Shown here: positions 30,487-43,300 of the stretch, piece by piece
Layout: each line of letters begins with the position of its first letter
Numbering within the stretch: the stretch's first letter is position 1
DNA from: Holacanthus passer
Taxonomy: Eukaryota; Chordata; Actinopteri; Pomacanthidae
Direction of reading: 5' to 3'
Length of the DNA: 64,000 nucleotides
Assembly: GCA_025331565.1 (NCBI GenBank)
Contig: JAFREQ010000151.1
Coordinates: 62,001-126,000, forward strand
Translations under genes and position numbers: made by a program
The notes under the pieces: generated by a model
Told to the model about the DNA's origin: nothing
The model's database searches: none
What the model saw: the letters and a program-made list of their open reading frames with translations, nothing else

Positions 30487-31589
30487 ATATAGACACACTA
30501 ACCCTGCTTCTTGAGTGCGATCAAGTCAGCCTACTGACATCCTCACCCTGGCCTAAAGGATTACTCTGCTAACCTACATCCTGGGGCTTGCTCTCTGCCA
30601 ACTGGACTCTTATATAGGGGTGTGTCTGTTTTATATCACTTGACAAAGCTGCTGTGTGCCTACATGCTGTGCAGAATTGCTATTGCCACCCACCCCCCAT
30701 GGTGAATGCATGCATGCATGGCACCTTTGAGGCAACAACATCAGCTGACAGACAAATCCCTTTCCTTTATTGATCTCTGGGCGACATCTGCTCTCTTTGC
30801 ACCCCCCTTCTCAGAGTAAGGTCATAGTACAGGTCCAACACCCACAATCAGCTTTGTCTTGCTCATAGGCACTTCATTTTGCTAATGGTTGCTGGACCCT
30901 GTTGCAATCAATATCACACCCACAACGCCAAGAGAACTGGTGTTACACTCTTTCGAGCCTCACAACAAAAAGTCTCCTGAGGGCAGTAGAGCAGCTTATT
31001 GGCTCGGCGGGTGGAGAGTGTCACCTTGATGAAACGTGGTATCAAGAGTAGCCATTGATCTGTAAAGACCACTGGTTTAAGCCTGCTGTGTTGTGGCCTT
31101 GATCTCTACCTCACCTGTGCTTGTCAGATTGTAGTTGATGCCTCTGGGTGTCATTTTTGTTTATTGGATGTTGATCTTGTTGTAAAAAATGGCAACAAGT
31201 AACACAGTTAGGTAGTGGATGTACTCTCTTTATGGTCCTTAACTATTGTTTGTTCTTGTAGATTCACTGACCTCAGAACAAAATACTGTATGTGGTAAAT
31301 ATTATAACTGCATGTCCACTTGCTTAGCTATTTCCAGAGCTTTCATCATATCCCTCAGTTACCCAGTGCAGTTTGCTCCGGTGTCATCACATTGCCAAAG
31401 CACAGGATCTCATTCAGGTGTTAACAGGTGTTCTGGGAATAGCTAAGTATGTTTTTGAATATTTACCACATCATTTTCTTTTCATTATCTTATGGAAATC
31501 CAAATTTTGTATTTGCAAATGATCCATATATTCCTGCATTTTCAGTCCACTTTCTTGTTTTTATTCCAAAGCTGTAACATTACATGAGT

Positions 31590-31700
31590 GCTGAAACAAT
31601 TAGTCCATTAGTCCACGGATCAGTAGAAAGAATTGACTTTGATAATTGATTGTCTTTTTTCTTTAAGCAAAAAGTGTCACTGGTTCCAGCTTCATCAATA
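31590..31700 (+). repeat. degenerate teleost interspersed repeat fragment
   Basis: GCTGAAACAATTAGTCCATT, TTGATAATTGATTGTC and AAGTGTCACTGGTTCCAGCTT recall the 5' part of the ATTAATCG family. Strongly diverged. Confidence 0.35.
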
Positions 31701-33517
31701 ATTTTCAAAATATTAAATAAAAAGTGCTAGATCCCAAGTGAAAACACTGCTACAACCTTAGCATAGCTTAGCAGTTAAAACCCCTGGTATCTCATACAGT
31801 GTGTTCATCACATCCCTTTTTAGTTTCAGCTTGTGACCTCTGATCCTCTTTTACAGCACAGTTTCTCTATCTTTGGCCTGTGTTATATTTGAATCTGTTC
31901 CTCCTAAGATAATAATCTTGCCGTTTTCTGACCATTAAACGTATCAGTCTGTTCTCAGATGATTTAACTTTTTATCTTGTGATGCTTTGAAGAGCCGGGT
32001 ATCAAAGTGTTGATTGTGAGATCTGTTGTATTGCGGGCAAATGTTGCCTGTTATGTAACCTGCATGTGAATACTATAACCCAGATTATGTAATGATTAAT
32101 TTCCACTTTAACATATGTGATGTGTCTTCGTTCATTTAAAGAATACTCCAAATTGCTTGATAACAAAAGGATTAAAGGCAGATTTATACCCACTTAATGC
32201 CTGTAAAACATAAAGTCTTCTTTGTCGATACACTTGTACACACACACTCACATCCCATTCCCAGAGCCTGGCATCGCCCTCACAAACTCTTGGGAAACTT
32301 TCAGCTAACACCAGTTCAAAGGCTGGCTGAGAGGCCTCGGTCCCTCCGAGTTAAAGCCCCACTGCTGGAAGCTCCCACAGTGGCTTCCTTTGTGCCTGTG
32401 TGAGCAGCTCGCTCTGTATTCCTCTCTTGCTCAACTAACCTCATGTATAATCCCCCAGCCTTTACTGAGGAGATGATGAAACTGCTGCTTCCAAATTTCC
32501 ACTCTTTTGCTGTGAAATTGATCCAAAATAGACGATAGCACTAAATTAACAACTTGTGTGTTATTCTCCAAGTCTTAAATCAATCCATTTATGATTTTGT
32601 TTATGAGGGAAAACTCATTAAAAGCAGGACCTGGGATGAACTTTTTGAATTAAAGTTCTCTTTTACTTTCATTGCTGTTGTGTGTTTGTGATTTAAAAAC
32701 CACCTCAAAAGCCTGGAATTGAACCTAGTATGACCTAGTGATGTTTTTCAGGGTAATTGGCACCTGTTTGTTAGTGAATAATTAGGTAGAGCTTTAAAAA
32801 TGGCTCTGAGTTGACACTTGTTTTGCTTTGAAGGGTGACACAAGGAGACAAGTCGATGACCCTAACTAAGTGAGTATAGGGTTTAAAAAGGAGGAGTGTT
32901 TTGTCAAGCAACACTCTGGCATTGAAAAGATCCAATATTTCTGGAAAGGGGGGGATTTCACTCCTTGTCAGACAGATACTCAAGCCTGAACTAGTCGATA
33001 CTAAACTACTGATAAACAAACGAACAGAGCTTTCGTTTCAGCGCGGCGGGGAAGTAACACACAAGAACAAATGACTGTTCCCACAGGTGTAATGAGTAAC
33101 TTGAATGTCAGGTCCCTTTATTGTCAGGTCACTTCCTTGGCCAGGCTCCAATTTCCAGTTTCAGCTTTTGTCACTGAGGCGAAGCAAGGTGCTTGTTTGT
33201 GTGTGTGCAGATGGAGGGGTTCGTAAAACTGGCTTTGAAAATAAAAGGCTAGATTAGGTGTGACAAAACAATGGGGCAAGTTGTCTTTAAAGATTATTTG
33301 CAAGTAGAGATAATTGCATGTATTCTTCTTTGTGTTCATTTGGTTTCCATGAATAGGATACAGTATATTTTTGTGGTGCTTGATTCAGGAAGTCCACTTT
33401 CACACTGAGGTCAGAGGTCAGTGTCAGAGCCTCTCCCTGGAGCTTGGAGGCATTCACTGGCTGTGTGCCATTTCCAGGGCCTCCTGCTTTGGACTGTCTG
33501 GCCTTTGGAGGACTGAG

Positions 33518-33650
33518 GGCAATTCATCATCAATTAATCTGCTGGTTATTTTCTTGATTAATCATAATAATGTCAGAAAATAGCAAAAACAGACTGTTAT
33601 TATTTCCTATTGCAATCTCAACCTATCAATTGAGCAAAACTGAGAAAATG
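33518..33650 (+). repeat. degenerate teleost interspersed repeat fragment
   Basis: TCATCATCAATTAATCTGCTGG then TTATTTTCTTGATTAATCAT and ATGTCAGAAAATAGCAAAAA follow the order of the ATTAATCG family. A second short piece at 33718-33785 (TAGTTGCAGGTTAATTTTCA) may belong to the same insertion. Confidence 0.55.
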
Positions 33651-35457
33651 AGCAAAACCTCACATTGGAGAGGCTTGAACCAGTGAGCTGTTAGTGTTGC
33701 TTGAAAAATTAAAGCAGTGATTATCATCATAGTTGCAGGTTAATTTTCATGTTTGATTAATTGTTTGATGAAGCTGCACCCTCTCCCCAAAGTAGATGCT
33801 GCACTGAGATTTCACCATAGTGTCATTGTACTTCCTGTTTTAGCTTTACACAGAAAAGCGACTGGCACTCAAACACAGTGAAGTGAGGATAGTCTACAAG
33901 AGGCCACAAATTATACACCAGTTTTACTGTCCAGATTTGGACAAGAGTAGGCTGTATTTCTCAGGCACATTTGGAGGAGACTTTGGAATCAGACAGCCCC
34001 ATCAACCCGCTGATATACTGTTTTCAGTCTTGAAATATGGAGCTTACATATATTATGTTATATATATATTATATATAGGCATATGTGTAATGCCTTCCTG
34101 AAGAACAATTATACACGTCCCTAAATATTTAGAATTATCTGTTAAAATTTATCAGCCTTTATTTTTCACCAAGAATTCTGTGTTTTCTTGAATGAGAATG
34201 TAAGCTGCTTAGGAGAAGACAGGCTTTTAACCTACTATAAAGCGAGACCTAACAACCTGTTAATCATGATGTCCAATAGGTTCCTAATGACCTATTGATT
34301 TAACGATTTAGGTGATGATGTAATGACTCTGGGCACGACCAAATGTGACTGAAATGAAGACAAAACAGCAGAAATCAAAGAAATAAGGACCTGAGAGATT
34401 TTTAATTAAATTGTCACTGTCCTGTACACTACGCTTGCCTTCAGGCGTACATAAAACCTGCTGTGTTTGTGTGTCAGGGCAGTTCATCCCTGCGTTACCC
34501 CCCCTTGACCGCCTTAAAACATTCCTCAGCCGTGATGTCACCAACCGTCTGAGAGCGTATTTATTGTCTGGGGTTGAGGTTTATCAAGTGTTGGATGGAG
34601 GTGGGGAAAAGTTTGTGTGTGTTTGAGCCTGAAAGAAGAGTGAGGGGGGGGTTGAGTGTTGTCTTTGTGTGTTCTCAGACCGTATCTCATCTGCCTTACT
34701 TGTGAAGCTTTGATTCAAGTCTGAACTGGTCTTAAATGGAGCTCTTCGTTTGGTTTGTAGGAAACGCCGTAAATCCCACCTGCATGTGCTGTAGCTGGAA
34801 CAAGTGTGTGTCTAGAAAGTTGTGAGACATGTCTGTCTGCTTTTTGTGCATTGGTCAGACTCTAAGTTTAGCTGTCATACAGTATGGGCCTGTGCTAGTC
34901 TGTGGTTTATACGGTCGTTTGATCATCCTGACCAATATAAAATCAGCACTGAAAAATTCACTGACTAAATGTCTGGTGGTTTTTGCGTTGTGCATGGCCA
35001 ATTGAACTGAATGAAATGCCAGCTATTTCGCACATTTCTTCAGCTAATTAAGCACAAAATTTCCCCCCAAGCTAAGTTTCTACACTGGCACAACAGAGGC
35101 TCTTACTCCCTTTTAAATAAGAGGCAAATGTTGTATTTGTCTCCACATTTAATACGGTTTAAAGCAACTTTTAACCATGTTCTCAGGGATGGTTGAAGGC
35201 ATTGACAGTTCTTTTAAAAAAATACAGGAATACTTAACAAGGAAACTGTGTTTATAAATGAATCAACATACAGGATGTTAGAGGAAATGCCTGATCCTTC
35301 TGATTTAAAACTGCCCACTGTGTGTTTAAGAAGCCAAAAATACCAAAAATCACAGACTGAACTGGCATTTTAGGCTCAAAGCACATAAAAAAACACAAGC
35401 TGCAACCCCAAATTTTCAGAAAAACTATCTAAAACTATTCTTTCCTTTCTCTTCAAG

Positions 35458-35686
35458 ACGTGAACACAGGCGCCTGCAGCTCGAGAGCCCCTTTGCTGTA
35501 GAGTCCGTCACCATGGTCGAACCGTCTGACAGGCCATCTACAGCTGGTCAGAGGCTGGGCGCCCCTGAAAGCTTCGGGGTGTCCACCTTGGAGCCAGGCC
35601 TGCGTCCTCCTGCCCAGCCTCCAGGAAAACAAGTCTCAATAAGGGTACAGATGCTCGATGACACGCAAGAAGTCTTCCAGATATCG
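35458..35686 (+). CDS. farp1: farp1 start exon (coding from 35513)
   Basis: The acceptor TTCTCTTCAAG opens a 55-nt leader, then MVEPSDRPSTAG...RLGAPES and VSIRVQMLDDTQEVFQIS. RLGAPE and STLEPG are conserved N-terminal FARP1 features. Donor TCG|GTGAGT. Confidence 0.92.
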
Positions 35687-38600
35687 GTGAGTAATATAAA
35701 TGTCTGCTTACGTGTGTTGACAGATGATTACAGACATAAATTAGTGACGTTCTTGCAGGTGTGCGTAAAAGTTTGGTTGTTTTCCATTCGTCGTCTTCTT
35801 CTTTCTTTAAAGTGATCACTAAATATTTGTGTTTTACATTGATGCTTTTGTGAGCTCTTTGCATTCAGGGTGTTGAATCTTTAAATCAGAAAGATTAGTG
35901 ACGGGTTTTTACTAAATAATAGTAATAAAACTAATTGCAAACCCAAATCATAAATCTTGGATACATATTGAAAAGCTCTTCATTTTCAAGGAGTCTTGTT
36001 GTCCTGGAAAAGAAAATGTGCAATAAATCCACATTTGAAACTAATTAAGGGCTTAGAGAGGCACAGCTTTTGGCCTGAGACTACCTTTTGAGGATGTTTA
36101 TTCCTGTATAAATAACCCAAGTTCTCTTTGAGAAATTCCCAGGGTGAACACACAGATATGCTCTGCTTAAACCTTTTTAGATAAGTCCAGATCATTAATA
36201 TGGCATTAAAGTTTTTGCTACATATAAGAGAAGCAGTTGTGGGGTGACAGATGCCTGTTGCACCTCCACATTAATGACTGATGCAAATCTTCAAAAAGCA
36301 GTAATAAAACACAAGAGATTTGGTTTATCAGTGGGAACTTTTCCCTCAGTGCTTATATAATCCATCACTAGTTGTAGTTGCTGGAGGATAGTTTAATATG
36401 TCCATTTACCTTGAGTTGTATCTCATATCTACACGTCCTGGAGATACACAGGAAGTGGGATAGAAGCCAGCTTCCTGTCTAAACACACCACACCTACAGA
36501 CCCTGATCCTGCCTCATAGAGAGAAACAAACCCCTCTCTGTCAGTTTTTCTCTCACTGTATTTCAGTCTCTGCTTGCGTCCAAGTGAGTCTGGGGCATGT
36601 GAACGGCGGCTCCCTGGCTTCCTAATGCTGCCTAGAGAAAGGGGGTCCACTGAGAGGCTGCACAGGCAAGCAGCAGCAGCTTTAATGACATCTGTGCTGC
36701 CGTGCTTTGGTGTGTCATCTCCACCTGGGAGTGGTCTTGAATTGCCGAATTCATGTCTGCCGCAAGCTGACAGAGAGTTTGGTTGCATGCCCTCTTCGGC
36801 AATTTGCACGCCTTTTAGAAACCCCAGCCACTGCATTATCAGCTTAGAATTTGGGGGAGTTTTTGTGATGCTAATTAAGAAAGAATCCAGCAAGTCACTG
36901 TCTCAGCTGGCTTGTAGAACATCCAGAGCTGCCAGTTCGGGAAGCCGTAATTGGCTCTTGTGAAAATGCCAGGAATGTATGTGGTTGTTAGTGTGTCAGT
37001 GCCTGAGGATGTGTGTGTGTGTGGCTGTGTGTACTGTTTGACACAGGGCTGGGATCTGGCGTCTGTGTGAGGGGTGTCATCTGCATGTGTGTTTTTAGCG
37101 TTTTTCAGAATTCTTAATTGATGTCTTCTCAGATTGTAATGTAAGAGCACAGAGCTTGTGGTTCTCCACAAAGCAGCAGCAGTAGTAGTCATCCTCATGA
37201 CAGGGATCTCTTCCTCCCTATCTTTTTCTATCCTCACTCTTCCACACACACACAAATTAAATGTCCCGTCTCTGTGGAAAGTCTTCTGATGTCACGGCTC
37301 AGACCACAGGAGAGCATCGGCTGACAACAGCAGCATGACCACAAAATACTAATACTGCTCTCACACACATACTGTTGTAGGTTGAGATTGTTTGGTAGCT
37401 GTGACAAGAGCGAAATGCGAACCCGCAGAAAACTGGACTGGGAATGATAATGAGGGGAGAAGTGGAGGTGGAAGGAAGGATGAGGGGGCAGGAGTTGAGG
37501 AAGTCAAATAAAAAACAAAGAAAAGGTAAGAAGTGAGCCGAAAAGCTTGGAACAAGAACCAACCAAATTAAGGACTTCTAATGTTTTCAGTGCTTATCAC
37601 AGATTCGGTGAAATAAAAGAGGCATTGTCTTCTGAGCTTGACTCACCTAATCTGTCTTCTTCCTGTTACAATGTCTTCCAGTGTATTTGTGCAGTAGGTG
37701 TAGTCTAACGTGTGAATCGAGAGATAAGCCTGCAGCTTACACTAACGTTGGCACTCGATTGGGCATTTTTCTCACTCCATGGAGGTAAAGTGGAAGGCTC
37801 GCTCATTAACTGAGCCTGTTATTGTGAAAGCTCAGCCAAGGGACTGCAGAATAGGAGCAATACATTTTAAATAAAATGGGACTACTTACACTTTAAGTAG
37901 CAATGTTGGCATGCTGTGGTACTGTTGGAATGTTGACTTGAGCTTCCCATGCTTGATGCTTGATTTTTGCACCTTTTTTGTGAAAGGTTTAAAAAGACAT
38001 CAGTGACTTTAAACCCATTGGCTGCTTATTTTGGGTTCAGAAAAGTCCTATGGCTTTTTGTGCAAATAAGACATCACAGTTCAATCTCACCTGTGCTTTT
38101 GAGCTGTACTCCTTCACCAATCTTTGTTAAATGGTCCGTGCAAAGTTTCAAAAACAACATCCTTAAAGAAAATGTACTTTTATATAAAATTTATGCTGAG
38201 TCAATTTTTGGTCTTTAGGGCTGAGCATTTGTTTTCCAGTTAAAGTTTAGTCTGGGCTCATGTTGCCACCAGAAAAGAACAGACTCTTTATTTCTTTATT
38301 TGTTTTCCATTGTTTTTCACAGAGAATAAAGCTTTGCCTTCAGAGCTTGGAAAGGTATATTACATACACAACATGGGTCAATAAGTTCAGTTTTAGTAAT
38401 TCATTGTTAAATTAAGTGCAAAGTGTTCTGGTGCAGCACATGTCTTTGGTAAAGTCACATCATTTGGATCCAGGTGGTTGACACTGAGGGCCCTGACTTT
38501 CATCCTCAAATTTATATGTTATGATATTTCTGGTGTTTATGAAATCAGCTGCATCCTCAGGCTTTCAGTCAGGAATGTGGCCTCCTCTCAGCACAGTGAC

Positions 38601-38909
38601 CGGACTCTATTAGCCAGAATCCCATGAGGAGTAGCGTGCAATCCATTAGATCAAAAGGAGATCCCACAGCGTTTCAGCTGGACTCCTGAATGCCATTTAA
38701 ATCTAATGCAGCTTTTCCCTCTCATGCAATGACAGGAAAATAGGCAATTCAGCTTCTGCGTATATCACATAGTAAGAATTTGTTTATTGCTCGTTAATAT
38801 TTTTATTAGTTACTGTCATTCTTTTTTTCCTCTGAGGAGAGAACATTTACATTGAGTACACACTACATTAATAAAACATTGGCACACACTGCATTAGTGA
38901 CCACTATGG

Positions 38910-38952
<43 letters not shown>

Positions 38953-40328
38953 CACACACTCATACTCATCCTTGGAGGCTTCATTATTAATGTGGAATGG
39001 AAACAGCATGATAGAGAGGTGTGTGAGTGCAGAACATTGTCGCTCACTCTCACTCGGTAAATAATTAAAGACAGAGAGGATGTGCTGTGTGTGTCTATAT
39101 GTGTGTGTATTTGCATGCATGGCGAACAATGAGGGATGTATGTTACTCATTTGCTTTTCGTTGGTTTCACCTGTTCTAATCTAATTCAGTATCAGCGAAA
39201 CCGTTCACTGAGCCTATTTGTGGATTTGAATGTATCTGCGTTTTCTTTCACTGTGTGCTGGCTGTGCACAAGTAGCCCAGATGCATGATATTTTTTCCTC
39301 TTTCATCAAAGACAGAAATTCAAACATTGTTTTAACAGTTTAAATCTGTTTAAACTGCAGTGTTTACTTGTATATTAGAGAGAAACTTCCTGTCCCAGAT
39401 TCTCTCAGTATCACGAGGTCTCAGCATCAGTGACTGAGGGGGAATTTTCCAAAGGAAACCATTTTGGTTTGTGTGGTGGAGATTAATAAAACTTGGCAAA
39501 AAGGAACAAGTGACTGCACTTTGCTGGAGCTCACACCTGTTTCTAAATAGGGGCCAGCATGTGCAGCATTCAAACACTGATTTAATTGTACAAAAAAAAT
39601 AGTCCCCAACAAAAACACTGTTTACTCATGTTTGAGTACTGGATCTAACCCAAACCAGAAGAAAATAAATGAAGGAAGAGCAAAACATTGTGACATTTAG
39701 TTTAAAATTACATTTCATTTTGGGCTTTTTTTTTGCCTGGTGATTTTTACATTTAGCTGATTTGCACACGTCTTGTTCTCTAGTGCACCTCCATGATGGC
39801 ACCTGCGGCTGTAGTCCCCTACCAGTTTGTCAGACAACTGCAGCATCTTCATATTCATAGTTTGAATTGGAGTACATTATGATGACAAAGATGAAGTCCT
39901 GCAGTTCCAGGGAGAGCACTTGAGCTCATTTAAGCCTGTCCCCCAAGGACCTGCCTTCACTAAGAAGTCTTATTGGTTCAGGTGCATCCCATGTAGTCTC
40001 TTTTTTCTGTGTCACAGATGATATAATACTGAAGGAGCATTCTTGTTTTCTATCCATCAGTGGTGTCTGATTGGTTAATATTTTGTGCACGCTCTTGTCT
40101 AGCACATTTACTTGACCTTAATCCCTGCAAGACCATCCAATATATCCACTGACCTTCTCAGTGGATGCCAGAAGCTTTTAAAACAGACAGTCTGATAGCA
40201 GGAGTCGCTGGACAGGGGAGTGTGTTTGCATGTATGCGGGAGGTGTGCGTGCTCTGGCACAATAAGATCACTATGGGTTTTTTGTTGCATGATTGGATTG
40301 CGGCTTTATGATCTGCATGGCTCCTGTC

Positions 40329-40376
<48 letters not shown>

Positions 40377-43300
40377 TGTCAAGCCGAGGCAAGATACAGG
40401 ACTACAGGGGGGAGGGTTATGAGGATTAGGATGATAGAACTGCTTTAGACAACATCATTTGATGGACTAGTAGCCCCTCGAGGCCTATGATAGATGATCT
40501 ACAAGTCCCCTACCATATTATGCACAAACACACACACACACGCTCAATCCTTAGCCCCGGTGTGGAGCAGTTGACATTTCAAATAGATGGACCTTTGTGC
40601 TGTCGGCTACCTTGGGAGTAAATGATACATGTGGAGGGAGCAGATATGAAAGGAATGAGAAAGGAAGAGAGTGAATCAGTCACACCTTTTAAGAGGAGTT
40701 TAAAAGACAAAGGGAGCAATGAAGTTGAATGTCTAAACATGAAATTTCTTTTTAAATCACATTTAATTTTTGTTTCTCTTCATCTGAGTGCATATATTTG
40801 GCATTTTAGAGGCAGAATCTGTGCATCATGTTGTTCAAAGGTTTTAAAGCAGACTGTTTTACTCTGTTAGAAACACATTTGTGGGTTAGCCGTGTCTCAT
40901 CCCTCCTCCACAACAGAGGTATGACTGACTCATTGTTGTGCTTCCACAGCTGAGACCTTGGCTATTTGGCTCTAACAAGAGCAGAGGAAATTATTTTTAA
41001 TGCAGCCTCCCATTAGTGAATTAGTATGCACAGAACCATACGGTTACAATTTTTACTAAGTTACAGAGTTATTTTTAAACAAACTTATTTTCTTTTTGCA
41101 AGAGTCAAAATTGAAACTCAAAATTGAACCTGGAGATGTTTGTATGTGCTCTACTGCAGTATTTTACCCTGAAGCATGTTAAAATACAGCCGAGATTCAG
41201 TTAGTTCCTCCGTGTTTGTCTCTTTTATAGAGTTCCTTTTTTTGCTTACATTTACACTGGAGAGAGAGACAAGTATAAAGCGATAAGAGATGAGAAAGTG
41301 TGTATTTTGATGCTTGGAGCCAAACTATGATCGTGTTTCTTTATGTCTTCTAAAATTGGCAGGAGTCTTGGCAGTTAAGTTGCAGTGGTTTGGATGTGTG
41401 GGTAGATCCAAGGTGATGTTTAAAGACAGTAAAATGTAGTCATTTCAGGGTGAGGCTTAAACACTGACTTTGTGATCTCTGCAAGTTTATGACCTATCGG
41501 CTCAGGCAGAGTTGCGCTTTCTCCTCTCTTCTCACTTGCCAGCTATCCATCCATCCCATCTCCAAGCCCTAGCTCCTGATCTTCCAAGTAATCCCTTTCT
41601 TTCTTTCTGCTCTCTTGGAGCGCTTACAGAACTAACAGTAGCTTTGGCAGGCCTCATTCATCATCGTCCGGAGAGACCTGCGCTGTGTGTGCGTTAAAAC
41701 CCCCGGTCCCTGCTCAATCCAGTACCGCGACATACTAAACCTATATTGATGCTGTTTACATGGGCTCACAAGGGCCGCATTAAACCATGTTACATGGATA
41801 TATGAGTTTATAGGCCACTGTGCATGAACATATATACTATGACTGCACATGTGCATGCTATGACCTGCCTTGCAGTTCAACAGAATCTGAAGACAAGTTA
41901 ATTACAGACCTATTAAAATAAATATTTGATGAGATTTGCGGATGTATATTCCTCTCCTTCATGGCTCTCTCATAGAGGAGACTGGGGAAAGAACATGTCT
42001 AAATAATGTATTGTTTTTTTAATCCTTTAAATATATGAGTGATTCATCCTTTCTTCGGCACTGAGTCACACCACAGACCACCACAGACCTTTTGAACTGC
42101 ACCATGAGAATTTGTACATCATGGTGGCATTTTTAGATCCCACAACAGACCATGTGCTTTACTTCTTCCCAGCAATCGGCCAGTCATAGTTTATCAACTA
42201 GGCACGACAATCATCTTTTTTAAAAAACTTTTTTTAAAATCCATTTCTCCACATTTTTGTATTTCAATGAAAAAAATATGCATGGAGAATTAACATTGTG
42301 AGAGTAAGATAAAAGATAAAATCTAACAGCTTACTATAACCCACTATATCTCTGAACATTCTGTCCATTTATTTGAATTGGGGAATAATTTTGCTTTTTC
42401 TAGCAATCCCACCAACTAATAGGGCTTAATGAAGAGTCAGTTGTGATCCACGCAATTAGAGGTTTTTTTTAATGTAAATTAGTATGCTATATTTTGTGTT
42501 CTGTATCAAGCAAAACATATGAAAATATCAGTCTTAGGAAGTTTCTGTGACCCTATTCTAAGTTTGAGAAACATGTGGATGCAGCATGCTTGCATACAGA
42601 GCCTCACACAGAGGATCTGTGCTGTATTATGTAATGGCTGGCATTCACTGTCTCATTCCTGCGGTCAGAGAACTCAGAGAGGGACTTGTGACTGTAGACT
42701 GACTTTCCTCTTAGCTACTTCTACTCCTTGTTTTTTTCCTTCTGTAGCTTATCCCAAAGTTTGACCTGCTTGTGCAGCAAATGAAGAGAACTCGCCTGTG
42801 GGAGTCAGTAAAGATACATACTTTTAAAGTTCAAAAAATCAGGTTGAAAGAGGTCTCTTGGCATTCTGTTGGATTGGTTCGATAAATAACACCTTAGAGT
42901 AAGACTTGAGCAAGAAGGTGCAGCACTGCTGTTGCACTGTTTCAAAAGAAGCACGCATTTTGTTTCTTTGCTGTTAAGGTGGGTGTGTGCACGTGGAGCC
43001 ACGTGGAAGCATTTAGACGTGCTGAGTTCAAAGACAGGGCCACAGACAGAGCTACCTCCGAGCTAGGAAGGGGGGAATGAGTGAGCGAGATTATTACTTT
43101 GTGAGTGGAAGACTATTGCTGATGGAGAGACAATTACTGAGGGAGCGTTTATGAAAGAGAGCCGGATGGGTGTAGGAGAGAAATAAAGAGGGCCCCACTA
43201 AGGGACGAAAAAGAGACGTGGTGTTGCCCTCCATGTGACAGAGAAAGAGGGACATTGCAGCACTGGGAGAGAGAGAAAGATGCATACAGACACACATCCG

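Larger units (their letters stand above)
29955..35457 (+). other. farp1: farp1 intron 1 (about 5.5 kb)
   Basis: Noncoding. It holds a CA microsatellite at 30449-30480 and interspersed-repeat fragments at 31590-31700, 33518-33650 and 33718-33785. An A/T-rich TATA tract is at 34045-34080. No other exon seen. Confidence 0.6.

Noticed and set aside
36740..36804. 10-bp inverted repeat AATTGCCGAA / TTCGGCAATT in farp1 intron 1
   Set aside because: The arms are short with a 45-nt loop and no further pairing, so it can arise by chance; not comparable to the hairpin at 26246-26308.
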